A stretch of 22,849 bases of DNA from CALVGQ01 sp964370435 (GCA_964370435.1 CAYJJG010000020.1:1-22849), one strand, 5' to 3'; shown: positions 15,127 to 22,739, counted from the stretch's first letter. Made by a program: numbers and translations. The notes: generated from the sequence alone by a model not told the origin.

Positions 15127-15852
15127 ATGAAAGTTATAGTTGTAAAAAATTATGAAGAATTAAGTAAAGAAGCTTTCAAAGTAATGAAAGATGTTGTGAC
15201 ATCCAAAGAAAATCCAGTGTTAGGTTTAGCAACAGGATCTAGTCCAATTGGTTTATACAAAGAGATGATTAAAGATCACCAAGAAAATAAAACTAGCTAT
15301 GCTAAAGTAATTACCTTTAATTTAGATGAATATGTAGGTCTTAAAAAAGAACATAGTGAATCTTATTATTCTTTTATGAATGCTAATTTATTTAGTGGAT
15401 TGAATATTGATTTAAATAATGTACATATTCCTGTAGGTGATAGTGATAATGTGGAAGAAGAATGCAAAAAATATGATGAAGCAATGTCTAAATATCAATT
15501 AGATTTACAGCTATTAGGTATTGGTTCTAATGGTCATATTGGTTTTAATGAACCTGGAACATCATTTGATTCACTGACACATATCGTAGAATTAAAAGAA
15601 AAAACTCGTCAAGATAATGCACGTTTCTTTGAGCCACTTAATGAAGAAGTGCCAACACATGCAATTACTATGGGTGTTGCTTCTATCATGTCAGCTAAAA
15701 AAGTTTTATTAGTAGCGAGTGGAGCAAATAAAGCAGATGCGATTAAAGCCATGATAAACGGTGAAGTTAATGAAAATATGCCAGCATCAGTACTTCAAAG
15801 ACATCAAGATGTAGTAGTTATTGTTGATGAAGCTGCAGCAAGTAAATTATAG
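15127..15852 (+). CDS. nagB: Glucosamine-6-phosphate deaminase
   Basis: Converts glucosamine 6-phosphate to fructose 6-phosphate and ammonia, feeding amino sugars into glycolysis. Key parts are LGLATGSSPIGLYKE (the phosphate-binding loop, 32-46), TFNLDEYVGL (63-72, catalytic Asp67) and GIGSNGHIGFNEPGTSF (131-147), with His137 and Glu142 of the catalytic relay. Asn135 stands where E. coli NagB has Asp, as in Bacillus-type enzymes. At 241 residues it has the short Gram-positive length and lacks the allosteric C-terminal extension of the E. coli enzyme. AGAGGT precedes the ATG. No nagA is present in the window. A terminator overlaps its stop and separates it from the HAD gene that follows. Confidence 0.95.
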   Translation: MKVIVVKNYEELSKEAFKVMKDVVTSKENPVLGLATGSSPIGLYKEMIKDHQENKTSYAKVITFNLDEYVGLKKEHSESYYSFMNANLFSGLNIDLNNVHIPVGDSDNVEEECKKYDEAMSKYQLDLQLLGIGSNGHIGFNEPGTSFDSLTHIVELKEKTRQDNARFFEPLNEEVPTHAITMGVASIMSAKKVLLVASGANKADAIKAMINGEVNENMPASVLQRHQDVVVIVDEAAASKL

Positions 15853-15874
15853 GATGAGTAATTCATCCTTTTTT
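15851..15874 (+). terminator. Terminator between nagB and the HAD gene
   Basis: AGGATGA (15851-15857) / TCATCCT (15863-15869), 5-base loop, T run to 15874. It starts inside the nagB stop. The ribosome binding site of the next gene (AAAGGAGAT) begins almost at once, leaving no room for a promoter between them. Confidence 0.7.
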
Positions 15875-15888
15875 AAAGGAGATAAATT

Positions 15889-16770
15889 ATGAATATTAAG
15901 ATGATAGTTATGGATATGGATGGTACACTATTAACGCATGAACAAAACATCATGTCTGAAACCAAAGAGGCCTTATTTGAAGCACAAAAAAGAGGCGTTA
16001 AATTAGTGTTGGCTAGTGGAAGAAGTTATCGTACTTTAACAAAATATGGACTTGAGTTAGACATGGATAAAAACAAAGGAAAATTCATCTGTGTTAATGG
16101 AGCAGCTATCACTGATGTGCAAACGATGCATACAGAGTATATTCGCCAATTAGTTCCTGAAGAAATCCAGGAAGTATTTAATTATGCTAAACAGTTCGAT
16201 GTTGAAATCATGGCAGTTCAAGATAGTATTATTCATGATTATATACCAAAAAGCGTAATGGAATTAAAGAAAGTTTATCGAAAAGAAAATAATATAGCTG
16301 AGGATGTGCCGTATACTGCTGGAACGTTTTTCTTGATTGTGGATCAAAGAAAAGGATATGAAGAAATTCATTATATTAACAGTGCTGAGGAGTTAACGGC
16401 GCGTGCTAACAAAATGGTAATTACTCATGAGCCAGAAGTCATTGCAGCTATTTATGATAAGTTAGTAGATGCCTTAGGAGATAAATATACGTTTGTAAGA
16501 ACTTCACCACGTTGGGTAGAGGTTAGTCCTAAAGGGATTTCAAAAGGTAATGCTATTTTAACACTAGCTAAAGAAAATAACATTCAAAGCAGTGAAATCA
16601 TGGTTTTTGGTGATGGAGAAAATGATTTATCAATGTTTGAGGTAGTAACATATCCAGTAGCCATGGGTAATGCCATGCAAACGGTAAAAGATAAAGCTTT
16701 TTTTGTTACTAAAACAAATGAAGATAATGGTATTGGCTATGCAATAAATAAATATGTACTCAATAAATAA
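15889..16770 (+). CDS. Cof-type HAD-IIB phosphatase (YidA-like)
   Basis: A cytosolic sugar-phosphate phosphatase of HAD subfamily IIB, 293 residues. Motif I is MDMDGTLLT (Asp9, Asp11). Motif II is LASGRSY, motif III is the Lys in PKGISKGNAIL, and motif IV is VFGDGENDLSMF. The region between motifs II and III is large enough for the alpha/beta cap that selects substrate. The length and the pattern VSPKGISKGNAI resemble YidA. AAAGGAGAT precedes the ATG. It is separated from nagB by a terminator with no detectable promoter, so expression likely comes from read-through of the ygiQ-nagB transcript; this would keep it at a lower level. It is a distant paralogue of the HAD gene at 118-933. Confidence 0.87.
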   Translation: MNIKMIVMDMDGTLLTHEQNIMSETKEALFEAQKRGVKLVLASGRSYRTLTKYGLELDMDKNKGKFICVNGAAITDVQTMHTEYIRQLVPEEIQEVFNYAKQFDVEIMAVQDSIIHDYIPKSVMELKKVYRKENNIAEDVPYTAGTFFLIVDQRKGYEEIHYINSAEELTARANKMVITHEPEVIAAIYDKLVDALGDKYTFVRTSPRWVEVSPKGISKGNAILTLAKENNIQSSEIMVFGDGENDLSMFEVVTYPVAMGNAMQTVKDKAFFVTKTNEDNGIGYAINKYVLNK

Positions 16771-16822
16771 GTATAATTTATAAAAGTAAGCATAGGCTAT
16801 AAAGTATGAAGAAGCATATCAC

Positions 16823-16850
16823 TTTAAAGTTTTTAACTTTATGATATACT
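16823..16850 (+). promoter_or_regulatory. Promoter of trxA
   Basis: -35 TTTAAA (16823-16828), 16-base spacer, extended -10 TGATATACT (16842-16850). The -10 ends immediately before an in-frame ATG at 16851, so that ATG would not be transcribed and the GTG at 16875 must be the start. Confidence 0.7.
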
Positions 16851-16874
16851 ATGAGTAATAAAGGAGGTAACACA

Positions 16875-17180
16875 GTGAAAATAGTAACTGCAGCAGAATT
16901 TAATACAGTAATAAAAGATAAAACAGTCATCGTTGATTTTTATGCAGATTGGTGTGGACCTTGTAAAATGATTTCTCCAGTACTTGAGGAATTATCAAAA
17001 GAACATACTGATGTAACTTTTATTAAAGTTAATGTTGATCAAGAAAATGAATTAGCAATGAAGTATGAAATTATGTCTATCCCGGCAATATTTGCCTTTA
17101 AAAATGGTGAGGTAGCCAATAAAGTAGTTGGCTTTCAAGCCAAACCACAATTAGAAGCTTTTGTTCAATCTGTAAAATAA
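16875..17180 (+). CDS. trxA: Thioredoxin
   Basis: A small cytosolic dithiol reductant, 101 residues. The redox motif is WCGPC (26-30) inside VDFYADWCGPCKMISP. The cis-proline loop is MSIPAIFAFKNGE, and the buried Asp21 (VDFYADW) is kept. The start is GTG at 16875: AAAGGAGGT lies six bases before it, whereas the in-frame ATG at 16851 would translate that ribosome binding site and lies at the -10 element. It has its own promoter and a strong terminator whose first base pairs overlap the stop. No thioredoxin reductase gene lies nearby. There is nothing unusual in the sequence. Confidence 0.95.
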   Translation: MKIVTAAEFNTVIKDKTVIVDFYADWCGPCKMISPVLEELSKEHTDVTFIKVNVDQENELAMKYEIMSIPAIFAFKNGEVANKVVGFQAKPQLEAFVQSVK

Positions 17181-17206
17181 AAAGTAGCTGAAAAGCTACT
17201 TTTTTT
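17179..17206 (+). terminator. Terminator of trxA
   Basis: Perfect 11-bp stem AAAAAGTAGCT (17179-17189) / AGCTACTTTTT (17194-17204) capped by a GAAA tetraloop and followed by more T. It is a textbook intrinsic terminator. Confidence 0.92.
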
Positions 17207-17288
17207 ATGCGATACAGACAGCTATTTGTAGGAAGAAATAGTAAATATTAAATCTAAAAAAGCAACTTATTTTAAAGCTACTATAAAA

Positions 17289-17316
17289 GTTTATGATTAT
17301 TAAACAAAAAGTTTAA
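17289..17316. promoter_or_regulatory. Upstream GTTTA/TAAAC half-site cluster of the pot operon
   Basis: GTTTA (17289-17293), TAAAC (17301-17305) and GTTTA (17311-17315) lie just upstream of the promoter. The first two form GTTTA-N7-TAAAC, a 17-base site with the same geometry as the perfect palindrome at 17384-17400. The second and third form TTAAAC-AAAAA-GTTTAA, a perfect 6-bp inverted repeat. Likely operator for the XRE-cupin regulator; inferred from position and repetition. Confidence 0.45.
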
Positions 17317-17324
17317 AAAAACTA

Positions 17325-17352
17325 TTGTATTTTTTATAAAGATAAGTATAAT
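17325..17352 (+). promoter_or_regulatory. Promoter of the polyamine operon
   Basis: -35 TTGTAT (17325-17330), 16-base spacer, consensus -10 TATAAT (17347-17352). A second overlapping TATAAT lies at 17352-17357. It lies between two groups of GTTTA/TAAAC half-sites. Confidence 0.65.
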
Positions 17353-17383
17353 ATAATTTGTGTTTAATGAGTGTTACTTTAAA

Positions 17384-17400
17384 GTTTAGTGACACTAAAC
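17384..17400. promoter_or_regulatory. 17-bp palindromic operator in the pot operon leader
   Basis: GTTTAGTGACACTAAAC is a perfect 8+1+8 inverted repeat about 25 bases downstream of the predicted transcript start. It is 17 bases before the regulator's start codon. A further GTTTA lies at 17362-17366. An overlapping longer repeat, AGTGTTAC (17370-17377) against GTGACACT (17389-17396), pairs with one G-U. A downstream operator here would block transcription; the regulator encoded next is the obvious ligand-responsive binder, but this is inferred. Confidence 0.6.
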
Positions 17401-17417
17401 AAAAACGAGGTGAAGAA

Positions 17418-17957
17418 ATGGATATTGGGGCACGAGTAAAACAGCTTAGAACTAAGAACAATTTAACCTTAGAAGAATTAGCAAGTCGTTGTGAAGTTAC
17501 AAAGGGATATTTATCCCAATTAGAGCGTAATTTAACATCACCATCAATAACTACACTTCAAGATATTACCGAAGCGTTAGGGTGTACGCTATCTTCTTTT
17601 TTTCAAGAAGAAAAGGATGAAAAGGTGGTGTTTACTGCCGAAGATTACTTCATCGATATAAAAGATAAATGTACTATTCATTGGATAGTGCCTAATGCTC
17701 AAAAAAATGAAATGGAACCCATATTACTTGAATTAGAACCCGAAGGGGTATCACAAGAGATTGCTTGTCATGAAGGGGAAGAATTTGGTTATGTGCTATC
17801 AGGACGGATTAAATTAGTAAATAGTGATAATCAAAGTGAAATAGTTATAAAAAAAGGGCAAACATTTTATTTAAAAGGTTCAATTAATCATTACTTAGCT
17901 AATGATTCTAATCAACGTGCTAAAGTGTTGTGGATTTGTACACCACCAATGTTTTAA
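17418..17957 (+). CDS. XRE-family regulator with C-terminal cupin domain, PuuR-like
   Basis: A cytosolic transcription regulator, 179 residues. The N-terminal helix-turn-helix (about 6-62) reads VKQLRTKNNLTLEELASRCEVTKGYLSQLERN. The C-terminal cupin (about 105-176) shows CHEGEEFGYVLSGRIKLV and later KGQTFYLKGSINHYLAN. These are the two cupin motifs, in which the His and Glu are kept. Regulators of this build beside potABCD genes control polyamine uptake or catabolism, the cupin sensing a small molecule. The ATG at 17418 follows CGAGGTGAAG; a longer frame opens at TTG 17358, which overlaps the -10 region and is rejected. It is the first gene of the operon, ten bases before potA, and is likely autoregulated through the flanking GTTTA/TAAAC sites. 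Confidence 0.87.
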   Translation: MDIGARVKQLRTKNNLTLEELASRCEVTKGYLSQLERNLTSPSITTLQDITEALGCTLSSFFQEEKDEKVVFTAEDYFIDIKDKCTIHWIVPNAQKNEMEPILLELEPEGVSQEIACHEGEEFGYVLSGRIKLVNSDNQSEIVIKKGQTFYLKGSINHYLANDSNQRAKVLWICTPPMF

Positions 17958-17967
17958 GGAGGATAAG

Positions 17968-19545
17968 ATGAAAAAGTTAATACAGTTTAAAAATATAGTT
18001 AAAGATTTTGATGGTACTTTGGTATTAAAAGGTATCAATTTAGATATTCATGAAAATGAATTTGTAACCTTACTGGGACCTTCAGGTTGTGGTAAAACAA
18101 CTTTACTAAGAATCTTAGGGGGATTTTTAGATCAAAGTGAAGGTCAAGTTATTTTTGATGGGGAAGATTTGAAAAATGTGCCTCCTTATAAAAGAGAGTT
18201 AAATACAGTATTTCAAAAATATGCACTTTTTCCTCATATGAATGTATATGATAATATCTCATTTGGTTTAAAAATCAAAAAAGTATCTAAAGATGTAATT
18301 GAACAAAAAGTAAATAGGATGTTGGCACTAGTTAATTTAGAAGGATATGCTAAACGCAATGTTACGATGTTGTCCGGTGGGCAACAACAACGTGTTGCTA
18401 TCGCTCGTGCTCTTGTCAATGAGCCAGAAGTGTTGTTGTTGGATGAGCCATTAGGAGCACTTGATTTAAAGTTAAGAAAAGAAATGCAATTAGAGTTAAA
18501 ACGTATTCAACAAGAAGTAGGAATCACCTTTATTTTTGTAACTCATGATCAAGAAGAAGCTTTGACTATGTCAGATAAAATAGTAGTTATGAATGATGGT
18601 GAAATTCAACAAATAGGGACACCTGAAGAAATTTATAATGAGCCTACTAATGAATTTGTTGCTAAATTTATAGGTGAAAGTAATATCATCGATGGTGTTA
18701 TGAAAGAAGATTATCTTGTTCGCTTTGATGATAAAGACTATACTTGTATAGATTTCGGATTTAAGAAAAATGAAGCAGTAGATATAGTATTAAGACCAGA
18801 AGATATTGATATTGTCACAAGAAAAGAAGGAGTTTTAAATGGTGTTGTTAAATCGGTGTTGTTTAAGGGTGTACACTATGAAATTGTAGTAGAAACACAA
18901 AAAGGAGTTAGCAAGACTGTTAAGATGCATATCTTAAAAAATCATGATACGTATAATGAAGAAATGAATGAAAAAATTAGTGCCAATGACTTTACCATAG
19001 ATTTAGAGGATTTAGTGCATATTAATGAATCAGAAATTATTGCAAGAGCTAATGCTCAAGCATGGAGCACTGATAAAGAAGAAGAATATCTTTCATTATC
19101 AAAAGTTGAGTATGACATAAAAGAGGCTCCTGGAAAATATCCTGTAACATTTACTACCAGTAAAGGAACAACAATTACAGTGCATATTACTGTAGTAGAG
19201 CCACAACATATTGAAGATGATAAAAAGGGAGTAGGAATCGCAGCTTTTGATTTCTATAAAACAGCAGATGAACTTCAAGAAAGTATGGCATTATCTATTG
19301 ATCTTAAAAAATGGGCTAATGCACAGGCGTGGGATTTAGAAGATGATAGTGTAATTGAAATTACGGCTGTAGATTATGATTTTGATCCTGAAACGATTAT
19401 TGAAGGAGAATATGCTATTACTTTTGCAACAATGGGACGTGAATTCAAAATTCATACAACCGATTTTGCTAAAGAAGGAGCTAAAGTAGGATTAAGATTT
19501 TCACCAGAAGACATTCATGTAATGTCTAAATTAGGTAGCTACTAA
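17968..19545 (+). CDS. potA: Spermidine/putrescine ABC transporter ATPase PotA with an Ig-like insertion in its TOBE domain
   Basis: The ATP-hydrolysing subunit on the inner face of the membrane. The ABC domain is complete: Walker A GPSGCGKT (37-44), Q-loop near FQKYALFPH, signature LSGGQQQR (135-142), Walker B VLLLDEPLGALD (155-166), switch His193. The TOBE domain begins normally (VDIVLRPEDIDIV, about 271-283, to VKMHIL) but stops near residue 325. Its final strand, VGLRFSPEDIHVM, appears only at 507-519. Between them are about 175 extra residues holding two tandem repeats (337-411 and 424-500). Total length is 525, against roughly 350-380 for usual PotA. The frame is open and codon use looks like the neighbours, so it is not an error-prone fusion. 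The start at 17968 follows AAGGAGGAT. Its stop overlaps the potB start by one base. Confidence 0.93.
   Translation: MKKLIQFKNIVKDFDGTLVLKGINLDIHENEFVTLLGPSGCGKTTLLRILGGFLDQSEGQVIFDGEDLKNVPPYKRELNTVFQKYALFPHMNVYDNISFGLKIKKVSKDVIEQKVNRMLALVNLEGYAKRNVTMLSGGQQQRVAIARALVNEPEVLLLDEPLGALDLKLRKEMQLELKRIQQEVGITFIFVTHDQEEALTMSDKIVVMNDGEIQQIGTPEEIYNEPTNEFVAKFIGESNIIDGVMKEDYLVRFDDKDYTCIDFGFKKNEAVDIVLRPEDIDIVTRKEGVLNGVVKSVLFKGVHYEIVVETQKGVSKTVKMHILKNHDTYNEEMNEKISANDFTIDLEDLVHINESEIIARANAQAWSTDKEEEYLSLSKVEYDIKEAPGKYPVTFTTSKGTTITVHITVVEPQHIEDDKKGVGIAAFDFYKTADELQESMALSIDLKKWANAQAWDLEDDSVIEITAVDYDFDPETIIEGEYAITFATMGREFKIHTTDFAKEGAKVGLRFSPEDIHVMSKLGSY
18976..19467 (+). repeat. Two tandem Ig-like repeats encoded inside potA
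   Basis: Repeat 1 covers PotA residues 337-411 (about 18976-19200), repeat 2 residues 424-500 (about 19237-19467). Both start I-x-A-x-D-F (ISANDF, IAAFDF), share the exact hexapeptide ANAQAW (361-366 and 450-455), then run through a V-x-Y-D segment to a GxYxxTFxT strand pair (GKYPVTFTT, GEYAITFAT). They end in alternating hydrophobic strands. The period is 87-89 residues. The pattern resembles Ig-like units I know from LPXTG surface proteins of Firmicutes; no search was made. DNA identity between copies is modest, so the duplication is old. Confidence 0.75.
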
Positions 19546-20327
19546 TGAAGAGTATTGCAAGACTAGCCAATCCTTATATGATATGGATTAGTATCTTTAT
19601 AGTAATGCCAATGTTGATGATCTTATTTTATGCCTTTACTTATGAAGGCAATGATGTCTTGACTATTCGCTTTACTTTAGATAATTTTATTCGCTTTTTC
19701 TCAGATTCTATATTTTCAAGTGTTTTATGGCGATCACTGAATATCGCTATAATCACTACAGCAGTTTGTATATTGTTAGGTTATCCTACTGCATATTTTA
19801 TCTCTAAGACTAATGAAAAAACTCAGATTTGGCTTATTTTAGCAATAACTTTGCCAATGTGGATCAACATGTTAGTTAGAACATATGCATGGCGAGGAAT
19901 ATTATTGAACTTTGATATCAGTAATGAATTAAAAGTATTTATCGGTATGGTATATAACTTCTTACCGTTTATGATTATTCAAATTTATACTGCTTTATCT
20001 AAAATGGATAAGAGCTTGCTTCAGGCAGCTTCAGATCTAGGTGCAGATAAGAAAGAAACATTTTTAAGAGTAATACTTCCGTTATCTATGCCTGGAGTAA
20101 TTTCTGGAATTACCTTAGTATTTTTACCAGCTGTTTCAACCTTTTTCATCCCCAAACTACTTGGTGGAGGAGATTATGTGTTAATTGGTAATCTCATTGA
20201 AAATTATTTTGTATCTACAGGGGATTGGAATTTTGGTTCTGCTATTTCATTAATTATGGCATTAATCATTATGTTATCCATGTATTTAACTAAAAAAATT
20301 GATATTCAAGATAAGGAGGCAAACTAA
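19545..20327 (+). CDS. potB: Spermidine/putrescine ABC transporter permease PotB
   Basis: One of two membrane subunits that form the polyamine channel, 260 residues with six hydrophobic helices. It begins with the PotB-like NPYMIWISIFIVMPMLMILFYAF. The cytoplasmic coupling (EAA) loop is seen as LLQAASDLGADKKETFLRVILP (near residues 158-179), which docks on PotA. NMLVRTYAWRGIL in the middle is typical of PotB/PotH. It starts on the last base of the potA stop (TAATG) and ends by the same one-base overlap with potC, so the three are translationally coupled. The order A-B-C-D is the classic one. No irregularity was seen in the sequence. Confidence 0.95.
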   Translation: MKSIARLANPYMIWISIFIVMPMLMILFYAFTYEGNDVLTIRFTLDNFIRFFSDSIFSSVLWRSLNIAIITTAVCILLGYPTAYFISKTNEKTQIWLILAITLPMWINMLVRTYAWRGILLNFDISNELKVFIGMVYNFLPFMIIQIYTALSKMDKSLLQAASDLGADKKETFLRVILPLSMPGVISGITLVFLPAVSTFFIPKLLGGGDYVLIGNLIENYFVSTGDWNFGSAISLIMALIIMLSMYLTKKIDIQDKEAN

Positions 20328-21136
20328 TGAAAAAGCTTCCTAGTAAAATGTTTTTATGGGCTATTATGTTGTTTTTCTATGTGCCTATTATCTATGTAAT
20401 TGTGTTTTCATTCAATGAGTCTAAATCATTGTCACACTTTACTGGATTTTCATTACAGTGGTATGAAAGTATGTTTAATAATAGAACGATTATGGAATCT
20501 GTTTATTATACTGTGATTATTGCCATAATTGCGACTATAGTCAGTACTTTTATTGGGACAATTACTGCAATTGGATTATCAAAGTCTAAAAGAATTGTGA
20601 AAGAAGTAGTACTTCAAGTTAATGATTTACCGATGTTAAATCCAGAAATAGTAACTGCAATCGGATTAATGTTATTCTTTACATCTTTAAATATCGAATT
20701 AGGATTTATGACTTTGCTACTATCACATATTATCTTTTGTATCCCTTATGTGATACTAAGTATTATGCCTAAACTTAGACTGTTAGATAATAACTTATCT
20801 GAAGCAGCTATGGATTTAGGGGCAACACCTTGGCAAGCCCTTACTAAAGTTATTGTACCTCAAATAAAACCAGGAATTATTACAGGGGCACTCATCGCTT
20901 TTACGATGTCCTTTGATGATTTTGTTATTAGTTTCTTCACAACTGGTCCTGGGGTAAACAATATATCGATTTACGTTTATACGATGTATAAGCGAATTAA
21001 TCCAAGTATCAATGCACTAAGTACCATCATCATTGTAACTATTACGATGGTGTTACTACTAATCAATGTTGTACCAATGATTAATGAAAAAAGGAGAAAG
21101 AAAAATGAAAAAAATTTGGAAAGTACTAGTATGTAG
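20327..21136 (+). CDS. potC: Spermidine/putrescine ABC transporter permease PotC
   Basis: The second membrane permease of the transporter, 269 residues, six hydrophobic helices. It opens with LWAIMLFFYVPIIYVIVFSFNES, the usual PotC/PotI start, followed by the amphipathic FSLQWYESMFNN. The EAA loop is LSEAAMDLGATPWQALTKVIVPQIKPGI, contacting PotA. The substrate-channel stretch AFTMSFDDFVISFFTTGPG is strongly conserved in this family. It overlaps potB by one base and runs 32 bases into potD, so potD's ribosome binding site (AAGGAG, 21091-21096) lies within potC. The tail is short and charged. Confidence 0.95.
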   Translation: MKKLPSKMFLWAIMLFFYVPIIYVIVFSFNESKSLSHFTGFSLQWYESMFNNRTIMESVYYTVIIAIIATIVSTFIGTITAIGLSKSKRIVKEVVLQVNDLPMLNPEIVTAIGLMLFFTSLNIELGFMTLLLSHIIFCIPYVILSIMPKLRLLDNNLSEAAMDLGATPWQALTKVIVPQIKPGIITGALIAFTMSFDDFVISFFTTGPGVNNISIYVYTMYKRINPSINALSTIIIVTITMVLLLINVVPMINEKRRKKNEKNLESTSM

Positions 21137-22193
21137 TTTAATTGTAGCATCTTTAACTGCATGTAGTTCAAACGGTGGAAGCAGTGATGTTGATCCTATG
21201 GAAACTTATGGTTGTGATGCGCTTTATGTGTATAACTGGGGTGAATATGTAGGAGAAAATGTATTGTCTGACTTTGAAGAACAATACAACGTAAAGATTA
21301 ACTACTCTTTATTTGGTAGTAATGAGGAAATGTATACTAAATTATTAGGTAATAGTAATTATGATATTATTATTCCTTCAGATTATATGGTAGAGCGCCT
21401 AATAGAAGAAGATATGGTTCAACCATTAGACTTAAGCTTAATTCCTAATATGGAACTTATTTATGAAGGAATTCCGAACTTGGCATTTGATCCTAATAAC
21501 GAATACTCAGTGCCTTATTTCTGGGGTAATGTTGGGATTGTTTATGATACAACTGTAATTGATTCAGCAGATGTTGAAAGCATGGGTTATGAAATATTTA
21601 GAAGTGAAAAATATGCAGAAGAAGATATTGTTGTTTATGATTCAGAGCGTGATGCTTTCATGATGGCATTTAAAGCGCTTGGATATTCAATGAATACTGA
21701 AAATCCAGATGAAATTGAAGCTGCTCATCAATGGTTATTAGATGTAGATAGTACTATTAATCCAGCATACTTACAAGATGAAGTTATTGACGGTATGATT
21801 TATGGCGAATTTGTAATGGCCAATGTATATAGTGGTGATGCTGCTTATATGCTTAGTGAAAACGAAAATTTAGCTTATTTTGCACCTACCGAAGGTACAA
21901 ATTACTGGGTTGATTCTATTGTAATACCTAAAGGGTCTGAATGTACTGCATTAGCTCATGAATTTATTAATTATACTTTATCGTATGATGCTGCTTTAGC
22001 TAATTCTGATTATGTAGGTTATTCTTCACCAAATGCTGAAGTATTAGTAGAACTATCAAGTGAAGGTGGATATTACTATGAAAATGATGCTTATAATCCA
22101 CGTACTGATTATGCATTAGATGAAGGATTTAGACACAATGAAGTGTTAAAGAAAGACTTATCTGATCGTTGGATTCGTATAAAAAACCAATAA
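21105..22193 (+). CDS. potD: Spermidine/putrescine-binding lipoprotein PotD
   Basis: The extracytoplasmic substrate-binding subunit, 362 residues. It has a lipoprotein signal peptide, with basic KK(I)WK, a hydrophobic core and the lipobox LTAC at 17-20, giving lipid-modified Cys20. The mature N-terminus is Ser/Gly-rich. The binding domain opens LYVYNWGEYVGENVLSDFE, where the N-W-x-E-Y motif is typical of PotD/PotF. It continues with YDIIIPSDYMVERLIEE, VPYFWGNVGIVYD and the late YWVDSIVIPKGS, all family signatures. A longer in-frame ATG at 21084 exists, but AAGGAG lies eight bases before 21105 and the signal peptide then starts cleanly. As last gene of the operon it is followed by a strong terminator. 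Preference for putrescine or spermidine is not determined. Confidence 0.95.
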   Translation: MKKIWKVLVCSLIVASLTACSSNGGSSDVDPMETYGCDALYVYNWGEYVGENVLSDFEEQYNVKINYSLFGSNEEMYTKLLGNSNYDIIIPSDYMVERLIEEDMVQPLDLSLIPNMELIYEGIPNLAFDPNNEYSVPYFWGNVGIVYDTTVIDSADVESMGYEIFRSEKYAEEDIVVYDSERDAFMMAFKALGYSMNTENPDEIEAAHQWLLDVDSTINPAYLQDEVIDGMIYGEFVMANVYSGDAAYMLSENENLAYFAPTEGTNYWVDSIVIPKGSECTALAHEFINYTLSYDAALANSDYVGYSSPNAEVLVELSSEGGYYYENDAYNPRTDYALDEGFRHNEVLKKDLSDRWIRIKNQ

Positions 22194-22206
22194 AACACTA
22201 AAAATA

Positions 22207-22220
22207 CGTATATATATACG
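22207..22220. other. 14-bp perfect palindrome after potD
   Basis: CGTATATATATACG is fully self-complementary, 13 bases after the potD stop and 17 bases before the terminator. It may be an RNA end-stabilising hairpin or chance in an AT-rich gap; no role can be assigned. Confidence 0.4.
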
Positions 22221-22237
22221 GTTACTCATAAAGAAAT

Positions 22238-22278
22238 AAACGGGCACTATCAAAAATGATAGTGCTCGTTTGTTTTTA
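22238..22278 (+). terminator. Terminator of the polyamine operon
   Basis: Stem AAACGGGCACTATCA (22238-22252) / TGATAGTGCTCGTTT (22257-22271) with one G-U pair and an AAAA loop, followed by GTTTTTA. It is the most stable hairpin in the window. Leftward it could also serve the convergent gene at 22303-22737. Confidence 0.9.
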
Positions 22279-22302
22279 TGTAGATTATGCTCCTTTGGTG
22301 TA

Positions 22303-22737
22303 CTAATATTTTTTACTTAAATACTTATATACAATTTGCATTATTAAGGCAGAAACAAACCAATAAACAGCTATTATCCACATAATCAGTCTTGAAATTT
22401 CTTCTGAAATTACTTCAAATTGACCTAAAAATGCTACTACAATTATAAAAATCGAAAGTATACACCAATTAACTAAAGTCGATACTCTAAGTGCTTTACC
22501 TCTTATCATTTCTTTTCTTTCATCGTGTAATTCTATGTTGTCATCTTCAATTTTTACACTATATTCTGTCGGTCTTTTTTTCCAATAAAAGTATTTATAA
22601 AACAACATTATTGCAAGTCCGAAAAATCCACCAACAAAGCCTGCAAATATGCTAATATCAGGAAATATAAATACTAACACCAAAAATATAATTCCTAAAC
22701 AAAAGTATATTATACCGCTTCTTAAATAATTTTTCAT
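22303..22737 (-). CDS. Four-helix membrane protein with a DER motif, paired with an XRE regulator
   Basis: A 144-residue integral membrane protein with hydrophobic helices at about 7-25, 29-48, 86-105 and 115-137. Between helices 2 and 3 is a charged cytoplasmic segment with IELHDERKEMIRGKALRVS (68-86). A DERxxxIRxKA motif before the third helix is found in small uncharacterised membrane proteins (DUF2178-like) that are often encoded next to small XRE regulators; that family link is from memory and not checked. GAAAGGAAGG lies before the ATG, inside the end of the upstream gene. Only two bases separate the two genes, so they form one leftward operon. Function unknown. Confidence 0.75.
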   Translation of the reverse strand: MKNYLRSGIIYFCLGIIFLVLVFIFPDISIFAGFVGGFFGLAIMLFYKYFYWKKRPTEYSVKIEDDNIELHDERKEMIRGKALRVSTLVNWCILSIFIIVVAFLGQFEVISEEISRLIMWIIAVYWFVSALIMQIVYKYLSKKY

Positions 22738-22739
22738 TG

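Noticed and set aside
16851..16874. ATG at 16851 as the thioredoxin start
   Set aside because: It directly follows the -10 element and would place the AAAGGAGGT ribosome binding site inside the gene; GTG 16875 fits.
18234..18419. Open frame on the minus strand inside potA
   Set aside because: Antisense to the ABC signature and Walker region; no own signals.
20977..21171. Open frame on the minus strand over the potC/potD junction
   Set aside because: Antisense shadow across two recognised, coupled genes.
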